In this document: in pieces, positions 21,447-32,839 of the stretch | How the letters are laid out: each line of letters begins with the position of its first letter | Numbering within the stretch: the first letter of the stretch is position 1 | DNA from: Prorocentrum cordatum | Taxonomy: Eukaryota > Sar > Dinophyceae > Prorocentrales > Prorocentraceae | NCBI GenBank assembly: GCA_963575745.1 | Contig: CAUYUJ010002701.1 | Coordinates: 1-64,000, forward strand | Length of the DNA: 64,000 bases | Reading direction: 5' to 3' | Program-made: the position numbers and the translations under genes | Notes under the pieces: model-generated | The model's database searches: none | Seen by the model: only the letters and a program-made list of their open reading frames with translations | What the model was told of the DNA's origin: nothing

Positions 21447-22480
21447 GATACCACCCGTGGGAAGCAGATCCCCACGGGTGACCTGGTCCGTGGGGGGGAC
21501 ACCCCCACGCGAGGTCAGCCGTGGGGGGATCCTCCCCACAGGAGGGTAGCCGTGGGGGGGCATCCCCCCACGGATGATATGATCTGTGGGGGGGTGACCC
21601 CCACATGAGGCCGCCCGTGGGGGTCACCTCCCCACGGGCGACCTGGTCCGTGGGGGGAACACCCCCACGCGAGGTCATCTGTGGGGGGATCCTCCCCACA
21701 GGAGGGTAGCCGTGGGGGGCATCCCCCCACGGATGATATGATATGTGGGGGGGTGACCCCCACATGAGGTCGTCTGTGGGGGTCACCTCCCCACGTGCGA
21801 CCTGGTCCGTGGGGGGAACACCCCCACGCGAGGTCCTCTGTGGGGGGATCATCCCCACAGGAGGGTAGCCGTGGGGGGCATCCCCCCACGGATGGTCTGA
21901 TCTGTGGGGGGGTGACCCCCACATGAGGCCGCCCGTGGGGGTCACCTCCCCACGGGCGACCTGGTCCGTGGGGGGAACACCCCCACGCGAGGTCATCCGT
22001 GGGGGGATCCTCCCCACAGGAGGGTAGCCGTGGGGGGCATCCCCCCACAGATGGTCTGATCTGTGGGGGGGTGACCCCCACATGAGGTCGCCCGTGGGGG
22101 TCACCTCCCCACGGGCGACCTGGTCCGTGGGGGGAACACCCCCACGCGAGGTCATCCGTGGGGGGATCATCCCCACAGGAGGGTAGCCGTGGGGGACATC
22201 CCCCCACGGATGGTCTGATCTGTGGGGGGGTCTCCCACACATGAGGTCGCCCGTGGGGGTCACCTCCCCACAAGCGACCTGGTCCGTGGGGGGGACACCC
22301 CCACGCGAGGTCATCCGTGGGGGGGGTCATCCCCACAGGAGGGCAGCCGTGGGGGGCGTCCCCTCACGGATGGTCTTATCGGTGGGGGGGTCACCCCCAC
22401 ATGAGGCCGCCCGTGGGGGTCACGCCCCCACGAGCGACTTGGCACGAGGGGGGACACTCCCACACGATGTCACGCGTTGC
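21447..22480. repeat. 159-bp hairpin-rich satellite
   Basis: Six units start at GAGGTC near 21511, 21671, 21830, 21989, 22148 and 22307; spacing is 159 bp (160 for the first). Each unit holds five inverted repeats, for example CCGTGGGGGG CAT CCCCCC.. and CCCGTGGGG..CCCCACGGG. The unit is 53 codons long, so minus-strand frames run open for about 326 codons; these show only the repeat period. The last unit decays from about 22440. Confidence 0.95.
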
Positions 22481-23440
22481 GATATCACCGCCTCAGGATG
22501 GCAGCCATACGATGGACCTCCGCACGGATGGTCTGCTCAGTGGGGGCTACATCGTTCTGAAAGAAAACACCGTTTGAGCAATCAAATTGTCGTGCGCGGA
22601 CCGTTTGATACAGGAGGCACAGTCTTGAAGTGCCCCACCCTTCCCTTCTCGGCGGGCGGTTTTGAAGTATGGCCCCCGACCTTGGCAACTACGCATAGGG
22701 TTCTCTCGAGGCCATCTTGGGCATCTCTTGGGCCCCTCTTGGAACCATCTTTGTGGCCTTCTTGGGCACGTGAAGGAACGCAACATGTGGAGAACCACCT
22801 CCACATACTAGATCATCCATGGGAGGGCCCCCATCCACCCAGTGGCCGCGCGCCCCACCCCCCAGACGAAGCACCAGTGGAATGGGGCGGAGGTGCGCTC
22901 ACGGATCACGGCCAGGGCCAAGTCATTCGATCGGACAGCATGGTTGCGCTAGTAGGCCCGTTAGCGCCCGCGTTCCACCATGTACGGCATCCATATGATC
23001 CAAAAGAGAAGCCCAAACATCAGTGGACCCACACCCGAGGCGACGATGCGATGCTTGCTTTGCGTGTGGCACATCCAATGAGATGCGACCTGGCCCCTCG
23101 CTGGCCTCGCGTGCTCCCCAATCGGGCCTGTCAGGGCGCGCCATCTCGGGCAACACGGTTGGGCCCCACACGGGCCTTCGTCTAATCGCCATTGGTGTCT
23201 CACAGTGGCCCGGTAAGTCTCCACGATGGGGCGCGCTCCTTACAGTCAGACTTAGGCCAGAAGAACATCCCTCAAGAACATGAGACCCCCTGTCGGTCAA
23301 AACAAGCATAACATCCGAGGGTACCTTCTCCAGGATACACACTACGATCTAACAACCACGAACAGCATTAGGGTAGCCTCCCCGAACCGACCTCGATTTT
23401 ATACCCCGTTCCGAGAGACCGGACCTTCCAGCATGTCCAT
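22480..23440. other. No gene recognised
   Basis: Contains degenerate GGGCCTCTTGG-type repeats near 22700-22760 and short open frames on both strands without protein character. Confidence 0.4.
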
Positions 23441-23611
23441 GGTCGCCATCACCATCTGATCGTTGGTGAGCTCGCCGCCCTCTGCGCCGCCCGAGCTCTG
23501 CGCGCCCTTCGCGCCCGACATTGCCGTCGGCTGGCCCAGTGGCGAGCGGGTGAGCTGGAGGGGGGGGGCCTGCTGCAGCTGCAGCAGCTTGAGGCTGAGG
23601 CTGACGCGGCA
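23441..23611 (-). CDS. Possible single exon, Gln-rich then acidic
   Basis: On the minus strand an acceptor-like GCCGCGTCAG near 23612 is followed by an open segment reading LKLLQLQQ, then SGAKGAQSSGG and ELTNDQMVMATMDMLEG, up to a GT donor-like GGAAG|GTCCGG. Composition is protein-like, but there is no recognised family and no linked exon. It could be chance. Confidence 0.25.
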
Positions 23612-23770
23612 AGCTCACTGACTCACCAACGAGGCCCGATGCGCCTCGATGTGTTTGTTTACCCTCGCCCCGATGCGTACGCACCCTCCCTCGGCCCCAT
23701 GGGGCCCCTCGGTCACTCCCGGGACCCTCGCTGCTCGGGACGCAAGAAGAGGGGAGTTCATTTGGCACAG

Positions 23771-23918
23771 CCAGGGCTGAACCTAAACGGTGTTGGTCGC
23801 GTTCGTTTTGTTATTGTGTCCCTTTGCTTTTGTCTCGAAACCACCTTTGCAGCAAAACGAAGTCGAAACGAACACGACCCACGAAATCACCAAAAATACC
23901 GTTTAGGTCCAGCCCTGG
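23771..23918. mobile_element. MITE-like element with 21-bp inverted ends
   Basis: The left end CCAGGGCTGAACCTAAACGG and the right end, read on minus, CCAGGGCTGGACCTAAACGG differ at one position and both continue with T. Inside, GGTCGCGTTCGTTT and its near-complement extend the pairing. It is 148 bp long and non-coding. Target-site duplication is unclear. Confidence 0.75.
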
Positions 23919-24403
23919 AGAGCTCGAGAGACGCGACATCGGCTTCCAAACCAGGGCGAGCGAGAGGGAGAGAGGGGTCGAAGGGAAGAGCTAATTGTGC
24001 CCAGGGATGCAGGGTGGCAGGAGGAGACCATGCCCAATCTATTGTGCGTCAGCGTCTGAGCGGCTGAACCAGCAGAGCCACAGACAGAGGTTTTCAACTC
24101 ACCATGAGGCTTCGGTCGGGTGTCGGCCCGTCTTATGCTGAGCAATGTTGGCAGAAAAGACTAGAATACAGGTCATGCGCTCATGACGTTCCTGCGTCAT
24201 CAGCGGGTGGAGCCCCTGGGCCTGGGGGCCTCCTTAGGAGCTCCTGGCACAAGGGGCACAAGTTGGGCTCTAAGGGAATGAAGTCGACGAACGGGCAAGC
24301 GTCGTACGCTTCCGAAGCACATCTACCTATACTGTCAACCATGGGGTATGGGTCGCCGTGCTCACGGATCAACTGGTCCATGTCTGATCCTGTCTCTCTG
24401 TGC

Positions 24404-24405
<2 letters not shown>

Positions 24406-24476
<71 letters not shown>
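24406..24476. repeat. (CT)n microsatellite
   Basis: Nearly pure TC dinucleotides. A CTCC-rich tract follows to about 24570. Confidence 0.95.
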
Positions 24477-24477
<1 letters not shown>

Positions 24478-24594
24478 TTACCTCGCTCTCTCTCCCTCGG
24501 CTTGCCTCTCATTCCCTCCCTCCTTCCCTCCCTCCCCCCACACCTTCCTTTCTCCCTCCCTCCCTCCATCCATATATAAGTGTTCATTTCTAGG

Positions 24595-25056
24595 TACACA
24601 TACATATATATATACATACATACATACATGCATGTGCGTGCATCCGCGGGGGGATTTGCGCCAAACTTCAGGGCCCACCACACCCCCCATATACGTGATA
24701 CATGCATACAGGCATACAACCATACATACATACATACATACATACATACATGCATGCATGCATGCATGCATGCATGCATGCATACATACATACATACATA
24801 CATACACACATACGTACGTACGTACGTACGTACATGTATGCATGCATGCATGCATGCATGCATACATACATACATACATGAATACATACATGCATGCAAA
24901 CACACAGACAAACAGTCAGACAGACAGGCATGTAAGTGTACATATACACACACGTATACATATACATGTACATATACTCATATTCTACAAATACATAAAC
25001 ACAACTACACCAGAGTTTGCAGGCTCAGTGCGCTACGCCTTTTGAAATCATAGGTC
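24595..25056 (-). repeat. CATA/GCAT microsatellite with conserved junction
   Basis: CATA, GCAT and CGTA tetranucleotide runs lead to a junction at 25013-25056. Read on minus it is GACCTATGATTTCAAAAGGC then GTAGCGCACTGAGCC, homologous to 21012-21047. The nonamer array then follows. Confidence 0.75.
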
Positions 25057-25089
25057 TCAGAGGGCCCAGAGGGGATCATATGCCAGATA

Positions 25090-26270
25090 TGACTCATAGG
25101 GCTCTTAAGCTCGTAGGGTTCCGAGAGCTCATAGGGCTTATTAGGGTTCATGCGGCTCATAGGGCTCATGGGGCTCACAAGGCCCATAGGACTCATAGGG
25201 CTCATATGGGGTCATATCGCTTATAGAGCTCATAGGGCTCATGGGGCTCAGCTCATAGGGCTCACAGCGCGGCTAGGGCTAGCGGGCTCACAGAGCTCAT
25301 GGGCCCTATAGGGCTCATGGGCCCTATAGGGCTAGCGGGCTCACAGAGCTCACTGAGCTCATGGGGCTCATGAGGTCCACAGGGCTTGTGCGGCTCAAAG
25401 GTCTCACAGGGGTCATAGGGCGTATCGGGCTTATAGGGCTCATAGGGCTCATAAGGTTCATTGGGCTCAGAAGGCTCGTGGGGCTCATGGGGCTCATGGG
25501 GCTCATAGAGTTTATCGGGCACATAGGACTCATCGGGCTCATAGGGCTCGTGAGGTTCATAGGGCTCACAAGGCTCATAGGGCTCATAGGGCTCAGAGGG
25601 CCCAGGGGGGACTCATAGGGCGCAGAGGGCTCACAGGGCCCACAGGGCTTGTAAGGCTCAGAGGCGCGGAGGGCTCACAGGGCGCAGAGGACTCATAGAA
25701 GTTCATAGATATCAAACGCTTCATATGGCTCATAGGGCCCATAGGGCTGACAGGGCTCACGCGGCTCATAGGGCTCATGGGCTCACAGGGTCATAGGGCT
25801 TGCAGAGCTCATACGGCTCAGAGGGCTCACAGGGCCCACAGGGCTTATAGGGGTCATGAGGCTCAGAGGGCTCATAGAGCTAACTGCTCAGAGGGCTCAT
25901 AGAGGTCATAGTCCATAGGGCGGTCATAGTGTTCATGGGGCTGGTAGGTCTCACTGGGCTCGCCGGGCTCATATTGCTCATAGGGCCCATTGGGCCCGTA
26001 GGGCTCACCCACAGGGCTCACAGGGCTCATAGGGCTCGTAGGGCTCATAGGGCTCGTAGGGCTCATAGGGCTCAGAGGGCCCATAGTGCTCAGAGGGCCC
26101 AGGAGGGACTCAGAGGGCTCGTAAGGCTTAGAGGGCTCAGAGGGCTCATAGGGCTCACATGTCTCGTAAGGTTCATTGGGCTCACATGCCTCATTGGGCT
26201 CATGAGGATCATAGGGATCAGAGGGCTCACGGGGCTCAGAGGGCTCAGAGGGCCCATAGGGATCATATAC
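25090..26270 (-). repeat. Nonamer array, reverse orientation
   Basis: ATAGGGCTC units, the reverse complement of the 20195 array, degenerate throughout. Open frames are repeat artefacts. Confidence 0.9.
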
Positions 26271-26301
26271 ACATGCATTCACATGTGTATGCTTCTTTTT
26301 G

Positions 26302-26333
<32 letters not shown>

Positions 26334-26355
26334 CCTCCCTCTCCCACGCACACAC

Positions 26356-26444
<89 letters not shown>
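26302..26444. repeat. (CT)n microsatellite
   Basis: TC dinucleotides with CCCTCC and CACACA interruptions near 26332-26354. Confidence 0.95.
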
Positions 26445-26447
<3 letters not shown>

Positions 26448-26565
26448 CACCCCGCACCTTCCAGGGAATCTCCCGCGTCAGGGTCGAGGATGGCACCTCT
26501 GGCGCCCGCCACTGGCCCCCCGGGGCCCAAACGCCCAGACGCCCAAGTCTTGCCGACCCCCGAAA

Positions 26566-26730
26566 TCAACCCGCATAATGAGGATGCGCGGCAAGGATGC
26601 AATGGCCTTGGTAGGCCTTGTCGACTCTTTGCGAGCAGGGCGCGGCCAGCAAAAGTGGCCAAGGATGGGCCGAAGGGGAAGGATTCAAGGGCAACCTCGG
26701 AACGTCGCTCATCCTCATTACGCGGGTTGA
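26566..26730. mobile_element. MITE-like element with 21-bp inverted ends
   Basis: The left end TCAACCCGCATAATGAGGAT and the right end, read on minus, TCAACCCGCGTAATGAGGAT differ at one base. The element is 165 bp. On the minus strand the sequence on its right (26730-26872) reads as a protein-like segment with CKFCMMGWRDAC, so the element may sit at or in an exon edge. Confidence 0.7.
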
Positions 26731-26872
26731 CGGTAACATTAGGATCCAACTTTTCCCTCGCCCATTTCCCGTTCGCAGCTCCGCGCCATCCATCGAGGCC
26801 GAGCTGCGCCGCCAGCCTGGCCGAGCAGGCGTCGCGCCAGCCCATCATGCAGAACTTGCAGCGCCTAGCGGC
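26731..26872 (-). CDS. Possible exon with two close cysteines
   Basis: After an acceptor-like CCCGCCGCTAG the minus strand reads RCKFCMMGWRDACSARLAAQ and then GKWAREKLDPNVTVN up to the inverted-repeat element. It could be an exon of a gene continuing to the left. Family unknown; a lone open segment of this length may be chance. Confidence 0.3.
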
Positions 26873-27159
26873 GGGCGGGGCAGGGAAGCGCACGAGAGAG
26901 CTCGCCGCCGCCGATCACCCAAGGGAGACGAGACAGGCACGAGTCTGACAGATGCTCAATACTCATTCCCCTGGTCACGCTGCCCAGACTCAGTGCCCGA
27001 AAACACAATGCAAATGCATCGGCGATGCATCGGCTGTCGCTACCTCACCTCCTCTTATCTCATCGTGCCCCTCCAAGACTCCAACACCAGCCCTCCCCAC
27101 ATTCCCTCACTCATCACCCATCCCTCCCCCTGCTTCTCCCTCCCCTCCTCCTTCTTCGT

Positions 27160-30100
27160 CTACCTCCCCCCGAAGCAAGACCGCGGCCTGGCGTTGGCCC
27201 AGTCAGCTGCGCACGCAGCGCAGCGGGCCCCAGCGTCGGCCATGTGGGCCCGGAACATGCCCATGGCCCTGAGCACGTGGGGCGGGACCTTCGTCTTCTT
27301 CCAGTGCTTGACAGTCCCCCTCATACCTGGCGGGCGAAACAAGCGCGAGAGATAGAGAATCCAGCCATGGGCAAATGCGAATCAGGCGTCGGAGCTGGGG
27401 CCTCCGGGCATGCGAAGGTCGAGGTGGGTTGAGCATGATTGGCATGGCATATGGATGCGCGAACAAAATGAGTAGCAGACATAGAGAATAGCAGACACAC
27501 AGATGAATTTGGCGGGAGGTCACGTGCTCCGATATCCGGAATGAAGACCTTCATGGCCCTTGACGTCAGATCGTCCAGGAACTCTGTTTTTTACCTCTCC
27601 GGCCGGGCTCGCAGACGCGAGGGAATCCGAAGTCAAAAGAGGGCTAGTCAGGAGAGAAGGACTAGGAGCAGGGGCCAGGAGGGGTCAAGGAAGCGAGGGC
27701 AAGGAGGTGAAGGAGGGGGTAGGGGTAGGACGAGGACGCTTGCCAAGGGCTGCCAAGGGTTGCCCGTGCAATGCCAAGCAACGCCAATGCCAAGCAACGC
27801 GAAGAGGAGAAGGATAACGAGGAGAAGGGGGGATTCTGACAACGACCACTGCAGAGAGAGGGCCCAGAGGGCACTGTCTCCGCTTCCCTGCTGGCGGCCT
27901 GTAGTCGATAATCCCGTCGGCGGGGTCAACGTGAATGACGCGGCCCTTCCCCTTCTCTACGTCGTCCCAGAAAATCCATTCAATACTGCCGCTGCCGTCT
28001 TCATCAGTCACCAATACCAGAGATACACACCTGTTGTCAGAGATCCAGTGCGAAGGGTCCCGAAGCTCACTCAGGGCGTCGGCCGTCGCGAGGGCGCCGT
28101 TTGCCCATGCGTTCAACACGCTGGCAGCTGAGGCGTCCGTGATGGGCGGGCCAGGGTCGACGTCGCCGCCTGCTCCGATGCCAGCTTCCAACGCCGCCTG
28201 CAGATATGCTTCCTCCTCTAGTCTCGCCAAGTCGTGCTCCATGGTGTGATCTCGGTCTTTCAGCTCCGCTGCCCGTCGGTCCATCGCGATCGCCTCGCCA
28301 CTCTGCCCAGTAGCCGCCGTCGCCAGTGCTGCCGCCCTCTCCATGGACTCCATCTCGATGAGCAAAGCTGGATCGACGCCGCCCTCGTCCTCGCCGGCAT
28401 CGCCCGGCCCCCCTTTGGCAGCCAAGAAGCCCTCGAATGCTGTAGGGCCGCCGCCGCCAGAGTCGACGTCGGGGCCACCCTCGTCTTCGCCTGGGCGAGC
28501 TGCAGACTTCTCAAACTCAGCCCACAGTTCAGCGAGCAAGGATTGGTCGAAGGCACCATCGTCTCCAGCCTCGCCATCGCTGCCGTCGTCAGCGGCGTCG
28601 CCAAGGGGTCCTCCTCCGCCTGCGCCGTCGTCGCCACCTCCATCATCTCCGTTATCGCGCCGCCTCACTCTCCTAGCCGCCCAGCACCTGCAAACGCCAG
28701 CCAGACTCCGCGCTCCGTGCTGGCCATCGAGTCGAGCTCGCCGTAGTGATTCCTGGTCCCAGGACACTCTGAGCACCGCGAGCTTAACTGCGGGCCTGAG
28801 TCTCCCATCCCTGCCGCACCGGCAGCGCAGTTCAGCATGAATAAGATCGCACACAGCTTTGATTGGCAAGAACGACAATGGTAGATTCAATACGAAGTGC
28901 TCGCTCGAGAGAATGCCCACTGCCATCCAGAACCCACGATTGAATTTATGAGCGACCATCCAAGCGGTGTCCATGCGCTTGCCTCCAACTGCCAGGCAGA
29001 CCACCCACTTGGCACTAGGCGTACGACCTGGGTAAAGGGTGAGAAGTGTCGCGGCCACTCGAGCGGCACATCTCGGCTGCGGGGCTGCTCTGGCGCGCTT
29101 CGGCGCAACAGCAGCATCGAGAAGAGGCGGCGGCTCTTCGGGGGCCCGTGGCTGCCCCTCTGCCTCCTCCTCAGGCTGGTCGGGCCCCTCGGGGATCTCA
29201 TCCTCAGCTCGAGCGGGCCCATCTTGCAGCGGATGTAACTCTTCGGGGCCCTGCAGTGGTAGAAGTGGGCACTCTAATGGATCTGTCGGGAACCTGGCCT
29301 TATCATCCAGAGCGATCAACGCCTCACTGTGCAGGGAAACGCACATGGAGGCGGCGTGGTCCAACGACTCCGGGGACTTGTCAATCCAAGACATCGACTT
29401 TTTCAGCAGAGCTCTGCTAGATATTAACTTGAGGCCTGTGGCGGGCGCCATCGAGAACAATTTCTTAATTATTGAATTGAGGCCTTCGATCTCCTGGGTG
29501 TCGGAGGCGAGCATGCAACCGATGCAGTGAAAGAGCTCCCAAAGCTGAAGCTCCAAGAGCCCGGAGCGGGAAGTCTCCTGCTATATTATCTGTTCCCAAT
29601 CATCCTGTAGCGTTGGGTCCTCGTTTTGAGGAGACAGCGCCCCGCGTCTCACCTCCTCCCGCTGCCCCCCCCCTCCCCCATCCCCCCTCCTCCCAATCCT
29701 GCTTCTGCTCGCCGCATGTCCGCCATGTCGGCACACCCCTCATGAGGATGGCGGCCCCATAGGGAGCTCCACCGAAGGCCCCAGCGGCAGGGTTTGCATG
29801 CGCCCCCCCCCACCCATTTCGGCACACCCCTCACGAGGCTCCACCGAAGGCCCCAGCGGCAGGGTTGGCACGCGCCCCCCCGCCCATTTCGGCACACCCC
29901 TCACCAGGATCGTGGCCCCATTTGGGTTTCCACCGAGAGCGGTGCCCACAACGCGGCACTCACAGCTGCATATTGTTGGGTCCTTCGCCAGGGTAATATG
30001 TTAAGCGGCCCCCCGGGATGGAAGGACGGAGCGGGGCAGGGTAGACGAGCGACGCAATGGGGCCAGCGTTTGAGGGACAGGAGGGGCAAGGAGGATAAAG

Positions 30101-32820
30101 AACAGGAGGAGCAGGAGGGGAAAGGGCGAGGAGGATGAGCAAGGAGGGGCGGATGATAACAACACAAACAGGAACATGCAGAACATGCAGGATCCTCCAG
30201 CTCTGTTTGGCAGCAATATGCAATCTTCCAAGGTGTAGCCAAAGAAACATCATCACAATATGAATTCCCACTAGGATCATCATAGAGAAGCTGCAGCCAC
30301 GTGGAAGCCGCCTGCCGACGCTTCTCCGACCTGACGTTGTAGTCGTCGTGGGACATCCACAGTATCGTGTAAGGAAACTCAGCCAACTGGCGCACGAAGC
30401 GTCGGTTGAAGTCGGCCGCCAGATCAAGCACATGTTCCACGCAAGTAAGTCGAATAGAAACCGTGTCCACGTCGCCTGGAACATGAAACCAAACGGACTC
30501 CCACTTCTCGGCGTACGGACTCCCCTCCTCGAGCAGTGCATCCCACTCCCCTGCGATCTCAGCCGACACGGATACCACGAGCTCCGATAGAGTGGAGACG
30601 CAGCTGGCCTCGAACACGTCCTGGCGCCGATCGGCCATCCCCTTCGACTTCTTTTCAAACCAGTGGAGCAAATGGGTCAGAGGACCTCCAGAAACGTGAA
30701 ATATTGCAGTTGTCACCCAATGCTCTGCGCTGTGGGCGGCTGCCAGCGCATCTGCCTGCCACCTCCCCATCCTCTGCCTGTAGCCTTCGGCCTCAGGGTC
30801 CAGTGCAAGGTCGTCGGGGTTGCCAGCGGGATCTCCTGCTGCCTCAGGGTCAAATACCTTTTGAAATACTGCTGAGACCTCGCGCTGGGTGGCGAAAAGG
30901 AAAAAGGCTGCTGTCTTATAACATGCTCCGAAGCGGCCGATGAGGGGCCTCGGTGGCAATCGACCAGCAGCCGCCTTGGCTCTGTCACTGCTGGTGAGAC
31001 TTTCCCATACTTTGTAGATTCGTGCTGACATGTGGGGGGCCCTCCAGCAATTGGCCATCTTGGCCAGATTAGAATAATAAGACGAGTGCTTCGACAATTG
31101 TTTCTTCGCCATTAAGTGCATTTGATGGATGAGGCAGAACGTCCAACATATCCAAACGAAAGGCGAGTGCTTCATCTCCTGAACCATGCGAGTGCGACAG
31201 CCCTTGACGTCGGGGCCAGCATCCGTTCCCCCCAAGAATACAGCGATATGTTTCCAATGGCATTCCTCCTCGTCCTCCCCCGGGCGGCGTTGCTGAGCGA
31301 TGGAGCGCAACATCGCCTCGCTCTCCGTCAAGTTGTCCGTGGCCTCCTGGGCGCAGTAACGGGGGGGCTGGCAAACCATCCAACGCGAGAATCTGACAAA
31401 CAGTGATGCTTGATTTCTGCATCAAGTCAGCCAGCGCGCCAAGCTGAATCCAGCCGTGGCATGCGAGGATAGAAGCCTGGACCGAGTCTGAGCTTTGAAC
31501 GCATAACATGCAAAATCCTGCACGCGCGCACGTTCGCGATCTGCCATCGTGTAAAGGCCCTGTTGAGAAAGCTTGCTCTCCCACAGATGCTTCTGGTTCA
31601 GCCCAGTGTTTGTCAGGGGGACCCAAGCCAAATCAGGCCAAAGCAAAGCGGATGAATGCTGAGGGCTAATGTTTGTCACCACCGTGGCCGCGTCGTCCAA
31701 AGTAATGCGGGGCGTGCAGAATGCGGACCACAGTTCAGATCCAAATATCTTATTAGATCGCCACTCGGTGGAATTTGCAGCATCTCCTCTCACGGCGTGC
31801 ACTTCCCTCGACAACACCGGGGTGCCGAACTCTCTGGCATAGCGGGCACGCGGCCCAGGATGACTGCACATGATGTCCAAATACTCAGCCAACTTAGCAA
31901 ACTCAGTTCTGAAATAATTCACGCCTTGGCAAAATATGGCAGCCCTGTTGAGGTTCTCAGCCTTGGCCGCCGTTCTGTCGGACACAGGCGCTTCCTGTCC
32001 ACTGCCCGCGCTCCACTCTGCGAACGCACGAAAGAAACAGAGACGCACGAAGCAGGAGGGAGGGGCGCAGCGGCAGCAGGAGGTAGGGGGCAAGGGAGGT
32101 AGGAGGCAAGGGGGGTAGGAGGCAAGGGAGGTAGGAGGCAGCAGGGATGGTTGGAGATAGAAGGCAAGGGAAAGTCTCGAATGGTTGATCATTGGGCGAT
32201 CGGGCAAGACGGGGATGGCACTCAGGGGGGAGGAGCAAAATGAAAAGCATTGGGTCAGGGGCGTAAGGGTCCAGTGGCATGCTGAGCTAGGAGACCCCAC
32301 CCACCCCCGTGTCCAGCATCTGAAGAGTAGTCTGACATCCAGCGTACCCGTAGTTCCTCTTGAACCCCAGTCTGTACCACCCCTCCTTCTCCATAGTGCA
32401 TCGCACAGGTTCCACAGGCACACCGTCTGCATCCGTTTTTTGCTTCCGAGGCGCTTTCACAAAGGTGAAGCCGCGCATTCTGGATTTCATTTGCTCCAGC
32501 TCAGTCTCAAGCTTGACTATTCGTTTCTTGTCTTTCGTGGCCTCTCTTGTCATCAATTGTATATGTGCTAATCGTTCGGCTGATTTGTTCTGTACTCTCT
32601 GACTCTGCAAAATGATATCCAACGCAGCCCGAACGAGATCTGGGTGAGACATGTTCCGAAACGCAGACTCAAGAGCTCTCCGAGATTCTGAACCACGAAG
32701 CACCAGCTGTCCATCATCCCCTCTTGCCGAAGCGCGGGTGCGCAAGACTATAGCGTCGGCGCCTTCTTGAGGCGCATCCTCTGCGGCTCCGCTATGACGT
32801 TGTTGTTCTCCCCTCCCCCA
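27160..32820 (-). CDS. Multi-exon gene, weak hAT-transposase-like features
   Basis: Exons on the minus strand, in order: about 32820-32305 (helical, Lys/Glu-rich, coiled-coil-like LETELEQMKSRM), 32017 to about 31440 (acceptor TTCGCAG|AGTGG), about 31365-30200, 29577-27899 (acceptor TATAGCAG), about 27585-27495 and 27326-27160 ending in TAG. Exon 3 contains TDAGPDVKG, then CLIHQMHLMAKKQL, which recalls the hAT RNase H-fold arrangement of an Asp followed by C..H..(N/H)L. Exon 4 opens with TQEIEGLNSIIKKL, in the place where hAT proteins carry their C-terminal dimerisation motif. A long Asp/Gly-rich linker and a WIFWDDVEKGKGR block follow. No terminal inverted repeats were found around the gene, so it could be a host gene derived from a transposase or a different family altogether. 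Some exon phases are unresolved. No copy elsewhere in the window. Confidence 0.5.
29613..29990 (-). repeat. Inverted copy of the about 90-bp repeat family, inside an intron
   Basis: Read on minus it begins with ATATGCAGCTGTGAG, continues through GATCCTCGTGAGGGGTGTGC units and ends near GACCCAACGCTACAG, matching 15720-16415 in order. It lies between two exons of the 27160-32820 gene. Confidence 0.75.
32088..32155. repeat. 17-bp minisatellite in an intron
   Basis: About four copies of GGAGGTAGGAGGCAAGG-like sequence. On the coding (minus) strand it forms a pyrimidine-rich stretch upstream of the acceptor at 32018. Confidence 0.7.
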
Positions 32821-32839
32821 TTTTGAGATATGCGATGCT

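Larger units (their letters stand above)
8811..21930. repeat. Segmental duplication copy A (at least 13.1 kb)
   Basis: From GGGAATCGGGCTATCG at 8811 the sequence matches 43582 onward in the same orientation with very few differences. The offset is 34771 at the start, 34807 after the 28-bp deletion of copy A and small indels, 35153 after a T/G-rich tract in copy B, and 42068-42069 after the 6.9-kb insertion in copy B. The right end cannot be placed because copy B leaves the window at 64000, equivalent to about 21930 here. Confidence 0.95.

Noticed and set aside
21334-22336. Overlapping minus frames of 273 and 326 codons
   Set aside because: They simply count the 159-bp (53-codon) satellite in two frames; two unrelated open frames across the same repeat argue against coding.
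21447-22480. CRISPR-like regular spacing
   Set aside because: Units are contiguous satellite repeats with no unique spacers, and the organism is eukaryotic.
24369-25053. Tyr/Met/His/Cys-rich frames in the CATA/GCAT microsatellite
   Set aside because: Tetranucleotide repeats keep several frames open on both strands; no unique coding segment.
29605-29990. Direct repeat AGGACCCAAC at both edges of the inverted 90-bp repeat copy as a target-site duplication
   Set aside because: The right-hand ACCCAACGCYACAG also occurs at the matching edge of the 15715-16430 copy, so it belongs to the repeat rather than the target.
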